From the NCBI GenBank assembly GCA_963846635.1, contig CAWJXM010000035.1, positions 1-64,000 on the forward strand: a stretch of 64,000 nt of DNA, written 5' to 3'. Position numbers and translations under genes: made by a program. The notes below the pieces were generated by a model, which did not search any database, was not told where the DNA came from, and saw only the letters and a program-made list of their open reading frames with translations. Source of the DNA: AP-15 sp963846635 (GTDB lineage Bacteria; Pseudomonadota; Alphaproteobacteria; ATCC43930; CGMCC-115725). Below are positions 53,596 to 64,000 of the stretch, in pieces. Within the stretch, counting starts at the first letter, position 1. Each line of letters opens with the position of its first letter.

Positions 53596-54662
53596 GCGAG
53601 ACAGAGCGCCGCATCGTCGATCCGGCGATCGCCGAGAGCGATGCGGCTGAGGGCCCGTTGCGCCCGCAAACCTTGGCAGATTTCGTTGGTCAGCGCCGCC
53701 TCTGCGACAATCTGCGGATCTTTATCGAAGCGGCAAAAACCCGCGGCGAAGCGCTCGACCACGTATTGCTGTCCGGCCCGCCCGGGCTCGGAAAGACCAC
53801 CTTGGCGCAGATTGTGGCGCGCGAGATGGGGGTCGGGTTTCGTGCCACCTCGGGCCCGGTGATCCAGCGCGCCGGCGATCTCGCGGCGTTGTTGACCAAC
53901 CTCCAGCCACGCGACGTTTTGTTTATCGATGAGATCCATCGGCTCGCGCCGTTGGTCGAAGAAATCCTCTACCCGGCGATGGAGGATTTTCAGCTCGATC
54001 TGATCATCGGCGAGGGCCCCGGCGCGCGCTCGATTCGCATCGACCTGCCACATTTTACGTTGGTCGGTGCCACAACGCGCTCGGGGCTGATCAGCCGGCC
54101 GTTGCGCGAGCGCTTTGGCATCCCGCTGCGCCTCGTTTTTTATGAACCGGCCGAATTGGCCGTAATCGTCGCTCGCGGCGCGCAGAAGCTGGCTTTCGAC
54201 CTCCAGCGCGACGGCGCTGCAGAGATCGCGCGTCGCGCCCGCGGGACGCCGCGGGTCGCCATGCGGCTGTTGCGCCGGGTACGCGATTTCGCGGCGGTTG
54301 AGGGCCTGGCCGAGGTCGGCGCCGCTGGCGCCGATTCGGCGCTTTTACGCCTCGATGTCGACAGCAGCGGGCTCGACGCGATGGACCGCCGCTATCTACG
54401 CTGCGTTGCCGAGCGGTATGGCGGCGGGCCAGTCGGGATTGAGACTATGGCGGCGGCGCTCGGGGACGAGCGCGACGTAATCGAAGACGTGATCGAGCCA
54501 TTCTTGGTCCAAGAGGGATTTGTCCAGCGCACGCCGCGCGGGCGCCTGTTGACCCGCCTTGCCTTTCGCCACCTTGATCTGCCGATGCCGGCTTCATTGC
54601 CGACCCAGCTCGACCTCCTTGCCGGTCTGCCGTTCGCCGGCGAAGGCGAGGAGACACCCTGA
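53592..54662 (+). CDS. ruvB: Holliday junction branch migration ATPase RuvB
   Basis: RuvB is the hexameric AAA+ motor driving branch migration. The 356-residue protein has RPQTLADFVGQ, Walker A GPPGLGKTTLAQ, Walker B LFIDEIHRL, sensor 1 LVGATTRSGL and arginine finger region RPLRERFGI. A winged-helix C-terminus ends FVQRTPRGRLLT. Complete and typical. In many relatives ybgC follows; here tolQ comes after a 41-base gap. Confidence 0.97.
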   Translation: MSETERRIVDPAIAESDAAEGPLRPQTLADFVGQRRLCDNLRIFIEAAKTRGEALDHVLLSGPPGLGKTTLAQIVAREMGVGFRATSGPVIQRAGDLAALLTNLQPRDVLFIDEIHRLAPLVEEILYPAMEDFQLDLIIGEGPGARSIRIDLPHFTLVGATTRSGLISRPLRERFGIPLRLVFYEPAELAVIVARGAQKLAFDLQRDGAAEIARRARGTPRVAMRLLRRVRDFAAVEGLAEVGAAGADSALLRLDVDSSGLDAMDRRYLRCVAERYGGGPVGIETMAAALGDERDVIEDVIEPFLVQEGFVQRTPRGRLLTRLAFRHLDLPMPASLPTQLDLLAGLPFAGEGEETP

Positions 54663-54703
54663 TTTCAAACATCATCCAAAAGACGCCATAAAAGGTATCA
54701 ACG

Positions 54704-55432
54704 ATGCAGCCCTCAGCATTCGAAGCTTTGCCGCTCGGCGGCACGGTTCCTCATGATCTGTCTATCATTGCTCTGTTTTTGCAGTCGGACACCATCGTCA
54801 AAATCGTCATGTTGATCCTGCTTTTGGCTTCGTTCTGGTCATGGGCGGTGATCTTCGACAAGGTGATTCGCCTGCGCCGCTTGCATCACGCGGCGGCGAA
54901 TTTCGAAGAAAGCTTTTGGTCGGGCGGGTCGCTCGACGATCTCTACGAGCGCGTCGGCCAGCGCCCGCCCGATCCAATGACCGCGGTATTTTCTGCGGCC
55001 ATGCGTGAATGGCGGCGCAGTGCTGCAAAAGGCCTGCTCAGCACCGCGATCATGCGCGCGAGCCTGCAGCAGCGCATCGAACGCGTCATGAATGTGACGG
55101 TGGGCCGCGAGATGGAGCGGGTCGAGCGCTTTATGGCTTTCCTTGCCACGGTCGGGGCGACCGCCCCCTTTGTCGGCCTCTTCGGAACCGTCTGGGGCAT
55201 CATGGACAGCTTCCAGTCGATTGCTGCCTCGAAGAATACCAGCCTCGCGGTCGTCGCACCTGGAATTGCCGAATCGCTGTTCGCGACAGCGCTGGGGCTG
55301 GTCGCTGCGATCCCGGCCGTTGTCGCCTACAACAAGCTCGCGACCGATTTTGGACGCTATGCCGGACGCCTCGAAGCATTTGCTTCGGAGTTCAGCGCGA
55401 TCTTATCGCGTCAGCTCGATGAGAGGCCGTGA
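54704..55432 (+). CDS. tolQ: Tol-Pal system proton channel subunit TolQ
   Basis: TolQ forms with TolR the proton-motive-force motor that energises TolA for outer membrane constriction at division. The 242-residue protein has three membrane spans: near residues 25-50 (IVKIVMLILLLASFWSWAVI), 140-165 (ATVGATAPFVGLFGTVWGIM) and 175-200 (LFATALGLVAAIPAVVAYN). The conserved cytoplasmic helices lie between. It is directly followed by tolR, whose start lies 3 bases after its stop. Confidence 0.95.
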   Translation: MQPSAFEALPLGGTVPHDLSIIALFLQSDTIVKIVMLILLLASFWSWAVIFDKVIRLRRLHHAAANFEESFWSGGSLDDLYERVGQRPPDPMTAVFSAAMREWRRSAAKGLLSTAIMRASLQQRIERVMNVTVGREMERVERFMAFLATVGATAPFVGLFGTVWGIMDSFQSIAASKNTSLAVVAPGIAESLFATALGLVAAIPAVVAYNKLATDFGRYAGRLEAFASEFSAILSRQLDERP

Positions 55433-55435
55433 GCC

Positions 55436-55924
55436 GTGGCGCTTTCGACGCTCAACAACCGAGGGACGCGCGGGCGCTATCGGCCAATGGCTGAAATCAA
55501 CGTGACGCCGCTCGTCGACGTCATGTTGGTGTTGCTGGTCGTGTTTATGGTTGCAGCACCGCTGCTAACCGTCGGCGTTCCGGTCGATTTGCCCCAGACA
55601 CAGGCCCCGCCGATCACGGATCCAAAGGAGCCGCTCATCATCTCGATCAATGCCGAAGGCCACGTCTTTATCCAGGATACGGATGTCGTGCTTGATGCTC
55701 TGGTGCCGCGTCTGCAGGCAATCACCGGCGAGAATCCTGATGCGCTTGTCTATGTCAGGGCGGACAAATCGATCGATTACGGTCGCGTGCTTGAGGTCAT
55801 GAGCCTGATCAGCGCCGCCGGCTATCGCAAGGTGTCGTTGATCGCCGAATCGCCCAAGGGAATCCCCCGGAAGTCCGCCGCCGACCAATCCGGCCGGACC
55901 ACGGTAGCAACGGCCAAGCACTAA
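55436..55924 (+). CDS. tolR: Tol-Pal system subunit TolR
   Basis: The 162-residue protein begins at GTG 55436. The single membrane helix holds the proton-path aspartate in INVTPLVDVMLVLLVVFMVA, then a periplasmic domain with DADIxxxDL-like repeats (PVDLPQTQAPPI) and a C-terminal VMSLISAAGYRKVSLIAES. It is part of the ExbD/TolR family, and its place between tolQ and tolA fixes the assignment. Confidence 0.95.
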   Translation: MALSTLNNRGTRGRYRPMAEINVTPLVDVMLVLLVVFMVAAPLLTVGVPVDLPQTQAPPITDPKEPLIISINAEGHVFIQDTDVVLDALVPRLQAITGENPDALVYVRADKSIDYGRVLEVMSLISAAGYRKVSLIAESPKGIPRKSAADQSGRTTVATAKH

Positions 55925-55947
55925 CGCAGTCGCCCACTCGCTTCAGC

Positions 55948-57087
55948 ATGACCCTAGCGGCCGCAGAACCGTTGCCGATGCCGGAATCGGATTTTCCTCC
56001 GCCGATGCCGGATGGCATTGTTGGGCGTGGATTCGCGCTGTCGGCGGCTCTGCACGTTGTCTTCGGGACGATCCTTATTCTGGGACTGCCGACGCTGTTT
56101 CATCCCCGCCCTCCCGAAGAAATGCCGATCGCGGTCCAGCTAGTGATGATGGGACCGGAGACCCGGGCGACCCATCCAAACCCAAACATGCCACAGCGCT
56201 TGGCGAAGCTTGAACCGCCGCTGCCCGGACCGCCCGCGGAAAAGCCCGCGCCAGAGCCGATGCCGCCGAAACCGGCACCGCCGCCTTCGACTGCAGAAGC
56301 GCCGCCTGAACCGCCCGCCCCGGCGCCGCCGCAACCCAAGCCAATGCCGCCCGCTCCTTCGACACCGCCTGTGGTTCAGCCAAAGCAGGCGGAAGCGCCG
56401 CCTGAACCGCCCGCCCCGGCGCCACCGCAACCCAAGCCAATGCCGCCCGCTCCTTCGATATCGCCTGTGGTTCAGCCAAAGCAGGCGGAAGCGCCACCAC
56501 CACCGCCGCTACCGCAACCAAAGCCACTGCCGCCCCGGCCGTCGCCAAAACCGGCAGTCGCGGCAGCACCGCCCCGGCCGCCAGTCGAGCGGCCACAGCA
56601 GATGGCTCGCAATGAAGCCAAGGCCGAGGCGAAGGAATACAAGCCCGGGCAATTCGAGGCGTTGTTACGGAACCTTGCCGCGCAAGACACGCCGCCCTCG
56701 CCCACAGCGCCGCCGCAGACGACGCATGTCGCACCCGGCAGAGCATCGGCGCAACCGCATGCGCCACTTGGCAGCCAACTCAGTGCCAGCGAGATGGATA
56801 TGGTGCGAGAGCAGATTTCGCATTGCTGGAACATTCCTGCCGGCGCGCGCGATGCAAAGGAATTGGTTGTCGAGATCAGGGTCGCCGTATTGCCCGACGG
56901 CAATGTTCAGCAGGCGACGATCGTCGATCAGGGACGCGCCGAAGCCGATCCTTTCTTCCGCGCCGCCGCGGAGAGCGCGCGCCGGGCGTTCTTCAACCCG
57001 CTTTGCCGGCCGCTGCGTCTGCCCGCCGAAAAGTACGAAATGTGGAAGAACATGGTCGTCGATTTCAGCCCAAAGGATCTCCTATGA
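55948..57087 (+). CDS. tolA: Tol-Pal system protein TolA
   Basis: TolA spans the periplasm between TolQR and TolB/Pal. The 379-residue protein has an N-terminal membrane anchor (SAALHVVFGTILILGLPTLF) and a long Pro/Ala/Gln-rich linker replacing the E. coli helical domain. The C-terminal globular domain contains QISHCWNIPAGA, VRVAVLPDGNV-like strands and the final MWKNMVVDFSPKDLL. The linker contains a recent 96-base tandem duplication. Its stop overlaps the tolB start (ATGA). Confidence 0.92.
   Translation: MTLAAAEPLPMPESDFPPPMPDGIVGRGFALSAALHVVFGTILILGLPTLFHPRPPEEMPIAVQLVMMGPETRATHPNPNMPQRLAKLEPPLPGPPAEKPAPEPMPPKPAPPPSTAEAPPEPPAPAPPQPKPMPPAPSTPPVVQPKQAEAPPEPPAPAPPQPKPMPPAPSISPVVQPKQAEAPPPPPLPQPKPLPPRPSPKPAVAAAPPRPPVERPQQMARNEAKAEAKEYKPGQFEALLRNLAAQDTPPSPTAPPQTTHVAPGRASAQPHAPLGSQLSASEMDMVREQISHCWNIPAGARDAKELVVEIRVAVLPDGNVQQATIVDQGRAEADPFFRAAAESARRAFFNPLCRPLRLPAEKYEMWKNMVVDFSPKDLL
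56296..56487 (+). repeat. 96-base tandem duplication in the tolA linker
   Basis: Units at 56296-56391 and 56392-56487 differ at only a few bases and encode 32 residues each, starting EAPPEPPAPAPPQPKP. A third partial copy starts at 56488. The unit is a multiple of three, so copy-number change only alters linker length. Confidence 0.9.
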
Positions 57088-58424
57088 ACAAAAGCCCGCT
57101 CGTTGCGGTCGGCGGGATGATCGCATTGATGGTGCTTCTATTGTGCCCGTGCAACTCGGCGCGCGCGGAATTGCGCCTCGACATCACCCGCGGCCAAGTT
57201 CAACCCATGCCGATCGCGATTCCGGCCTTCGCCGGCGGCGGTGGCGAAGCGCAAATCGGCGGCGAGCTTGCCGGGGTGGTATCGGCCGATCTCGAGCGAT
57301 CGGGCCTGTTCCGGCCGATCGACCCGCGCAGCTTTATTCAGAACGTATCGGCGACCGATAGCACGGCGCCGCGATTTGGCGACTGGCGGCAGATCAATGC
57401 TCAGGCGCTGGTGACGGGGACAATCCAGACCCAGTCTGACGGACGGCTCGGGGTTCAGTTCCGGCTGTGGGATGTATTTGCCGAGCAGCAACTGACCGGC
57501 TTTGGTTATACGACGACCCAGCAGAACTGGCGGCGCATCGCTCACATCATTGCCGACGAGATTTACAAGCGCATTACCGGCGAAGAAGGATATTTCGACA
57601 CGCGGATTGTCTATGTCGCCGAATCCGGGCCGCAACAGGCGCGGGTAAAGCGCTTGGCCATCATGGATCAGGACGGCGCTAATAACCATTATTTGACGGA
57701 TGGTCGCGCGCTGGTGTTGACCCCTCGTTTTTCTCCGAGCGCGCAGGAAATTACCTATCTTTCCTTTGCTGGTAGGCAACCCCGCGTCTATCTGCTCAAT
57801 ATCGACACTGGCCAGCAAGAGATGATCGGCGACTTTCCCGGCATGACTTTTGCGCCGCGTTTTTCGCCGGACGGCAATCGGGTGGTTTTGAGCCGCGCCG
57901 TCAACGGGGTCAGCAATATCTACGCCTTCGATCTGCGCACCCACAGTGCGACGCGGCTGACCGACGATGACGCGATCGATACCTCGCCGTGCTACTCGCC
58001 CGATGGCAGCCAGATCGTCTTCAACTCCGATCGCGGCGGTTCTCAGCAAATATACGTCATGAGTGCCAGCGGTGGCAGCGCACGGCGCATCAGCTTCGGA
58101 TCGGGAAAATACGGAACGCCGGTGTGGTCGCCGCGCGGCGATATGATTGCCTTCACCAAAATCGACGGTGGCCAGTTTTATATCGGCGTCATGCGTCCGG
58201 ACGGCTCAGGAGAGCGGTTATTGACGCAAGGTTTCCTGGTCGAAGGGCCGACCTGGGCGCCGAATGGACGGGTGCTGATGTATTTTACCCAGGGGCCGTC
58301 GGATTCGAGCGGCTATGGCGGCTCGCCGCATCTGCAAACGATCGGCTTGACTGGATACAACCAGCGCGATGTGCCGACGCCGGGGGGCGCGTCCGATCCG
58401 GCCTGGTCGCCTCTGCTGCGCTGA
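57084..58424 (+). CDS. tolB: Tol-Pal system beta-propeller protein TolB
   Basis: TolB is the periplasmic adaptor between TolA and Pal. The 446-residue protein has a signal peptide (VAVGGMIALMVLLLCPCNSARA, cleaved near residue 28) and an N-terminal domain with RLDITRGQVQPMPIAIP. A six-bladed WD40-like propeller follows, with repeated SPDGxxIxFxS elements such as FSPDGNRVVLS, YSPDGSQIVFNSDR and WSPRGDMIAFTK. Complete and typical. Confidence 0.96.
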   Translation: MNKSPLVAVGGMIALMVLLLCPCNSARAELRLDITRGQVQPMPIAIPAFAGGGGEAQIGGELAGVVSADLERSGLFRPIDPRSFIQNVSATDSTAPRFGDWRQINAQALVTGTIQTQSDGRLGVQFRLWDVFAEQQLTGFGYTTTQQNWRRIAHIIADEIYKRITGEEGYFDTRIVYVAESGPQQARVKRLAIMDQDGANNHYLTDGRALVLTPRFSPSAQEITYLSFAGRQPRVYLLNIDTGQQEMIGDFPGMTFAPRFSPDGNRVVLSRAVNGVSNIYAFDLRTHSATRLTDDDAIDTSPCYSPDGSQIVFNSDRGGSQQIYVMSASGGSARRISFGSGKYGTPVWSPRGDMIAFTKIDGGQFYIGVMRPDGSGERLLTQGFLVEGPTWAPNGRVLMYFTQGPSDSSGYGGSPHLQTIGLTGYNQRDVPTPGGASDPAWSPLLR

Positions 58425-58471
58425 GCCATAGCCGCAGCCTTTTTCACGCTGTTATCGAGGGGGAAAACAGC

Positions 58472-59005
58472 ATGCGCGTAAAATCGGTTGGACTGCCGGG
58501 CTTGTTGGCCGGGGCCCTGTTGCTGGCGGTCACGGCTTGCAGCAGCACGCCCGAGACCCCGCCGGCGGCGGGGCCGCCCGGTGCGGTCGGGCCGGGGGGG
58601 CCAGGTGGAGCGGGTGGAGCAGGCGCAGTCGGCATGGGGGCGGTAACGCCGGGCTCGCAGCAGGATCTGGCGCAGACCGCCGGGGACCGGGTCTTTTTCG
58701 CGTTTGACCGGTCCGATATCAGCCCTGAAGCGCAGCAGACGCTGCAGCGGCAGGCCGAATGGCTGCAGCGATATCCGAACGTCGCGGTAACCATTGAGGG
58801 CCACTGCGACGAACGCGGCACCCGTGAATACAATCTTGCCCTCGGTGAGCGCCGCGCCAATGCGGCAAAGCAAGTTCTGTTGGCCGCCGGGGTTTCGCCC
58901 GCCCGCGTTTCGACAATCAGCTATGGCAAGGATCGCCCGGTCGTCCCCGGCTCGACCGAGGAGGCCTGGGCCCAGAACCGCGTCGCAATTACGACGGTAA
59001 ACTAA
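58472..59005 (+). CDS. pal: peptidoglycan-associated lipoprotein Pal
   Basis: The 177-residue lipoprotein has a lipobox LLAVTAC with the modified cysteine near residue 24. A Gly/Pro-rich linker (GGPGGAGGAGAVG) follows, then an OmpA-like peptidoglycan-binding domain with FFAFDRSDISPEAQ and IEGHCDERGTREYNLALGERRA. It anchors the outer membrane to the cell wall. GAGGGGG precedes the ATG at 58472, 47 bases after tolB. Confidence 0.95.
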   Translation: MRVKSVGLPGLLAGALLLAVTACSSTPETPPAAGPPGAVGPGGPGGAGGAGAVGMGAVTPGSQQDLAQTAGDRVFFAFDRSDISPEAQQTLQRQAEWLQRYPNVAVTIEGHCDERGTREYNLALGERRANAAKQVLLAAGVSPARVSTISYGKDRPVVPGSTEEAWAQNRVAITTVN

Positions 59006-59223
59006 AGCGCTTACCGGGCCGCGCGGATGAGCCAGATCGGACCGAACCGGGTGCTTGGCGAGACGGCTGCGTGAGCGGAGGTCGGCGACGGACCGTAGCC
59101 TGCAACCGGGTTCTGAGCGGTGCCAAACGCCGTCTTTTCGCCCAAAACCTGCTCTAAAATAGCACGAGATCCGTGCTCGGCGTTCCGTCGTGACGCTGCC
59201 GCATATTCGAAAAGGCTCCGCTG
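59006..59223. other. intergenic region between pal and cpoB
   Basis: These 218 bases carry no gene, terminator or repeat I can recognise. The rest of the tol operon is tightly packed, so cpoB may have its own promoter here. Confidence 0.4.
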
Positions 59224-60243
59224 ATGATCCGGCGCTCTGCTCTGCCGCAAATCTGCCCCGCGGTGTTGTTCATGCTTCTCGCGCTGATGGCAGGCTCGGC
59301 GGCGCACGCCCAGGACGCAACGACCCAGGAGCGCCTCGACCGGCTCGAACGCGATCTCAGCATGCTGCAGCGCCAAGTTTATCGCAGCAACGGGGGTGAG
59401 GCGCCGCCGAGTGCGGAAGGCGGCGGCAACACCGCCGTCGATTTGCAGGTCCGCATGGACCGGCTTGAACAGCAGATGCGCGACTTGACCGGGCGGGTCG
59501 AAGACGAGACCAACCAGGTTCAGCAGCTGCGTCAACGGCTCGAGCAGATCAACAGCGACCTCGATGTCCGGCTTGGACAAAGCCAAGGGCGGGAGTCGGG
59601 CTCGGAACCGCCACCACACCCGGCCGGTGCGTTGACCAGCGCGCAGCCGCCTTTGTTCCCCGGCCCGGCGCCGCGGATGCCGTATGGCGCGCCCCCGCTG
59701 CCTCCTCCCCCGCCGCCGGGCTATGGTACGCTGACGCCGCCCGGCGCCGATGCTGAGACCACACCCTATCCCGGCCCGGTCCGGCTGACGCCGCCGCGGG
59801 TCGCGAGCGCCGGCGGTGCTGACACCTTGCGCCCGCCGGGGTCCGACACGATACCTCCGGTCTCTGCTGCGGCTCAATACAATGCGGCCTTTGGGTTATT
59901 GAAGCAGGCCGACTATCCGGCGGCTGAAGACGCGCTGCGCAATTTTGTTCGGCAGCATCCGAGTGACCCGCTCGCCGGCAACGCCCAGTATTGGCTTGGC
60001 GAAAGTTATCTGAAGCGGCGCAAATACACCGAAGCCGCCGCCGCCTTTGCCGACGGCTACAAACGCTTTCCAAAAGGGCCAAAAGCGGCTGATTCGTTAT
60101 TGGGACTCGGGCGATCGCTCGCCGACGCCGATCAGAAGCACAATGCCTGTATCGCATTGATGCAGCTCGATCACGAATTTCCACATGCGAGCAGCGCGAT
60201 CAGGGATCGGGCGACGCAGGAGAAGAAAAAGCTCGGATGCTGA
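59224..60243 (+). CDS. cpoB: cell division coordinator CpoB (YbgF)
   Basis: CpoB links peptidoglycan synthesis with Tol-driven constriction. The 339-residue protein has a signal peptide ending near AHAQD (residue 30) and a trimerising coiled coil (DRLERDLSMLQRQVY, then MDRLEQQMRDLTGRVEDE). A Pro-rich linker of about 90 residues and C-terminal TPR repeats (YNAAFGLLKQADYPAAEDAL, then YWLGESYLKRRKYTEAA) complete it. It overlaps the tilS start by seven bases. Confidence 0.93.
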   Translation: MIRRSALPQICPAVLFMLLALMAGSAAHAQDATTQERLDRLERDLSMLQRQVYRSNGGEAPPSAEGGGNTAVDLQVRMDRLEQQMRDLTGRVEDETNQVQQLRQRLEQINSDLDVRLGQSQGRESGSEPPPHPAGALTSAQPPLFPGPAPRMPYGAPPLPPPPPPGYGTLTPPGADAETTPYPGPVRLTPPRVASAGGADTLRPPGSDTIPPVSAAAQYNAAFGLLKQADYPAAEDALRNFVRQHPSDPLAGNAQYWLGESYLKRRKYTEAAAAFADGYKRFPKGPKAADSLLGLGRSLADADQKHNACIALMQLDHEFPHASSAIRDRATQEKKKLGC

Positions 60244-61565
60244 GCCCAATCGTATCCGGGAACCCAATTGCATTGGGGGCGCCGCTCGGTCTCGCCGAGT
60301 TTGCCGAACGGCTTGAGCGGCTCGCCGTCTTTGAAACCGCACCCTTTGTCGCCGTAGCCGTTTCGGGCGGACCCGATAGCCTCGCTCTCGCAATCCTGGC
60401 CGACCGTTGGGCAAGGCGGCGCGGCGGCCGGATTTGCGCGCTTTCGGTTGACCACGGATTACGGCCCGAAAGCGGCGCCGAGATCCGCCAAGTGGCGGAG
60501 TGGCTGGCGGCCCGTTCGATCCGTCACGAGATTCTCGTCTGGGACGGCAAAAAACCGTCGAGCCGCATCCAAGAGGTGGCGCGCACGGCGCGCTATCGAC
60601 TTTTGGGCAAGTGGTGCCGCAAGCAGGGCTGTCTCCATCTGCTGACCGGCCACCATCGCGAAGACCAGGTCGAAACCTATTGGTTGAGGCGCGCGGCGCG
60701 CAGCGGCCCCGATGGCCTGGCGGCGATGTCGGCGATTCGCGAGATTGACGGCTGCCGGATCCTGCGCCCGCTGCTCGATATTGCGAAGACGCGTCTTGTG
60801 GCGACGCTCGCTGCGGAAAATCAACCCTTCCTCAGCGACCCGAGCAACCGCAATCCGGCGTTCGCTCGCGCCCGGCTGCGTCAGAACGGCACTGATGTCG
60901 ACGTCGAGGTCACGCTCGCGGAGGTCCGGAAGCGCGGCCGCGAGCGGATCACGCGCGAGCACGCTTGCGGTGCGCTTCTGGCGCGGGCGGTGGCGCTGCA
61001 CCCGGCGGGGTTCACCGTGCTCGATCCGGAAGTGCTGCTGTCGGCGCCGCCGGAATTGGCTGAACGGGCATTGTCCGCGCTGGTGACGGGTCTCGGGGCC
61101 AGCCGGTATGCGCCACGGCGGCGTAGCCTCGCGCGGCTGCGGCTGACGCTCGCCGGCGCGGCTCCGGGTGGAGGTGTTCTCGGTGGTTACCGGTTTGTCG
61201 CTTGGCGCGGCCGCATCTTGGTTTTGCGCGAACTCGCCGCGGCTGCTGCTCCGAGGCTGATCGTGCCAGGAGATCACCTTTTTTGGGACGGGCGGTTTGA
61301 CATTTCGTCGCCGGCTGCGGCTCGGCCATTGACCGTGGGCTATCTTGGCGAGGATGGGGTCACAGCGCTGCACCACCAGTCGCGCGGCCCCGCGCCAAGC
61401 CTGCTGCCGGCGCTTATACATCCGGTTTTGCTGGGGTTTTGGGACAAACATGGCCTCGCCGCTGTTCCTAATTTAGGATATATGAGAGACCAAGGGACGG
61501 TGGCTCCGAGGCTTGCATTTCGACCCGTCAATTGTTTGTCGCATGCAAGCTTCGTAGTTGTTTAA
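60237..61565 (+). CDS. tilS: tRNA(Ile)-lysidine synthase
   Basis: TilS converts C34 of the CAU-anticodon tRNA-Ile to lysidine, so it reads AUA. The 442-residue protein has the PP-loop SGGPDSLALAIL at residues 43-54, SVDHGLRPES, TGHHREDQVET and a C-terminal domain. It is an essential enzyme, and its position between cpoB and ftsH is common in alphaproteobacteria. The stop is only 107 bases before the ftsH start. Confidence 0.94.
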   Translation: MLSPIVSGNPIALGAPLGLAEFAERLERLAVFETAPFVAVAVSGGPDSLALAILADRWARRRGGRICALSVDHGLRPESGAEIRQVAEWLAARSIRHEILVWDGKKPSSRIQEVARTARYRLLGKWCRKQGCLHLLTGHHREDQVETYWLRRAARSGPDGLAAMSAIREIDGCRILRPLLDIAKTRLVATLAAENQPFLSDPSNRNPAFARARLRQNGTDVDVEVTLAEVRKRGRERITREHACGALLARAVALHPAGFTVLDPEVLLSAPPELAERALSALVTGLGASRYAPRRRSLARLRLTLAGAAPGGGVLGGYRFVAWRGRILVLRELAAAAAPRLIVPGDHLFWDGRFDISSPAAARPLTVGYLGEDGVTALHHQSRGPAPSLLPALIHPVLLGFWDKHGLAAVPNLGYMRDQGTVAPRLAFRPVNCLSHASFVVV

Positions 61566-61671
61566 ACGGCGGCGCGACTTATCTTCTGGTCTGAAATCAG
61601 GTCGCGAGCCGGGGGCGATCGGCGTTGGGATTGGCGGCTATCAGCCAGCCCGGCATGGAAAGGCGTTTAGC

Positions 61672-63588
<1,917 letters not shown>

Positions 63589-63612
63589 CTGAGCCCCGCT
63601 TAGCGCGCCATC

Positions 63613-63659
63613 CTGCCGTGTGCGGCACCGGCAAACAGCCGGTGACCGGTACACGGCAG
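63613..63659. terminator. long hairpin between ftsH and glmM
   Basis: CTGCCGTGT at 63613-63621 pairs with ACACGGCAG at 63651-63659, with an inner stem CACCGGC/GCCGGTG at 63626-63632 and 63638-63644. No U-run follows directly, so it may be a partial terminator or processing site. It is 25 bases after the ftsH stop. Confidence 0.5.
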
Positions 63660-63757
63660 TAACCATGATGTCTCTCAATTGTTATTTGACATCGGGAGAC
63701 TTTTTTCGCACCATGGCTAGTCGAAAATTGGTCAAGTAAAGCTTCGGTGGCGCGATG

Positions 63758-64000
63758 ATGCGGAAACTCTTCGGCACTGACGGGATCCGCGGCACCGCAA
63801 ATATCGAGCCGATGACGCCGGAAACCGCGCTCAAAGTCGCCATGGCGGTCGGCCAATGTTTTAAAAATGGAGCCCACAAGCACCTCGTCGTGATTGGAAA
63901 GGACACTCGACTTTCCGGTTACATGCTCGAACCGGCGCTGACCGCCGGATTTGTTACGATGGGTATGGATGTCGTGCTGGTCGGGCCGTTGCCGACCCCG
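63758..64000 (+). CDS. glmM: phosphoglucosamine mutase, 5' part
   Basis: GlmM turns glucosamine 6-phosphate into glucosamine 1-phosphate for UDP-GlcNAc. The visible 81 residues begin MRKLFGTDGIRGTAN, the invariant GlmM start. They continue with MTPETALKVAMAVGQ, VVIGKDTRLSGYMLEPALTA and GMDVVLVGPLPTP, and the active-site serine loop lies beyond the window. An ATG one codon earlier (63755) is possible. The gene runs off the right edge. Confidence 0.94.
   Translation, partial: MRKLFGTDGIRGTANIEPMTPETALKVAMAVGQCFKNGAHKHLVVIGKDTRLSGYMLEPALTAGFVTMGMDVVLVGPLPTP

Overview
The window is GC-rich, densely coded bacterial DNA, most likely from an alphaproteobacterium of the Rhodospirillales type. The basis is gene order and protein resemblance: ruvC-ruvA-ruvB-tolQ-tolR-tolA-tolB-pal-cpoB-tilS-ftsH-glmM in one direction, a zapA gene followed by a 6S-RNA-like sequence, a one-cysteine bL36, and an intergenic repeat of the kind common in alphaproteobacteria. 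No taxonomic search was possible.

Layout. 1-2.8 kb: dTDP-rhamnose genes rfbD (cut by the window edge) and rfbB, then trmO. 2.8-4.1 kb: lipB, tRNA-Leu(GAG), a 28-residue membrane peptide and rpmJ. 4.1-16.4 kb: glycolate oxidase glcDEF, a TVP38-type membrane protein with a glycosyltransferase, a ClC channel, pyruvate kinase, glycerate 2-kinase and an HtrA protease. 16.4-31.2 kb: an acyl-CoA-dehydrogenase-like flavoprotein, a fused indolepyruvate ferredoxin oxidoreductase, a second GlcD-like oxidase, a long HTH protein, a second HtrA protease, a carboxymuconolactone-decarboxylase-like protein, a secreted Asn-rich protein, GhrA, a GNAT enzyme and a luciferase-like flavoprotein. 31.6-34.2 kb: an AT-richer island with a class-II tRNA carrying a proline anticodon, a HigB/HigA-type pair and an unknown third gene. 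34.2-43.9 kb: SDR enzymes, an MFS transporter, RidA, a two-domain retropepsin-like protein, SurE, DUF29, gap and tkt. 43.9-48.5 kb: a second accessory segment with a ParD/ParE-like pair, a PD-(D/E)xK nuclease, a small unknown gene and two tandem NHL-repeat genes. 48.5-51.4 kb: a coiled-coil protein, zapA, 6S RNA, a YmdB-type phosphoesterase and an Nramp-like transporter with a Fur-box-like site. 51.7-64 kb: yebC, ruvCAB, the Tol-Pal system, tilS, ftsH and the start of glmM.

How genes work together. GlcDEF (glycolate to glyoxylate), GhrA (glyoxylate and hydroxypyruvate reduction), glycerate 2-kinase and pyruvate kinase outline a C2/C3 acid route into central metabolism, with transketolase and GAPDH nearby. 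The Tol-Pal block forms one envelope module, and RuvABC with YebC is the usual alphaproteobacterial pairing.

Main caution. At least eleven genes are broken by about fifteen frameshifts. Every one is explained by a single extra base, usually in a short homopolymer, and removing it restores a full-length family protein. This one-sided pattern points to insertion-type sequencing error more than to gene decay. The frameshifted genes are therefore listed with full spans and should be treated as probably intact in the organism. No CRISPR array, insertion sequence, rRNA or complete prophage was seen.
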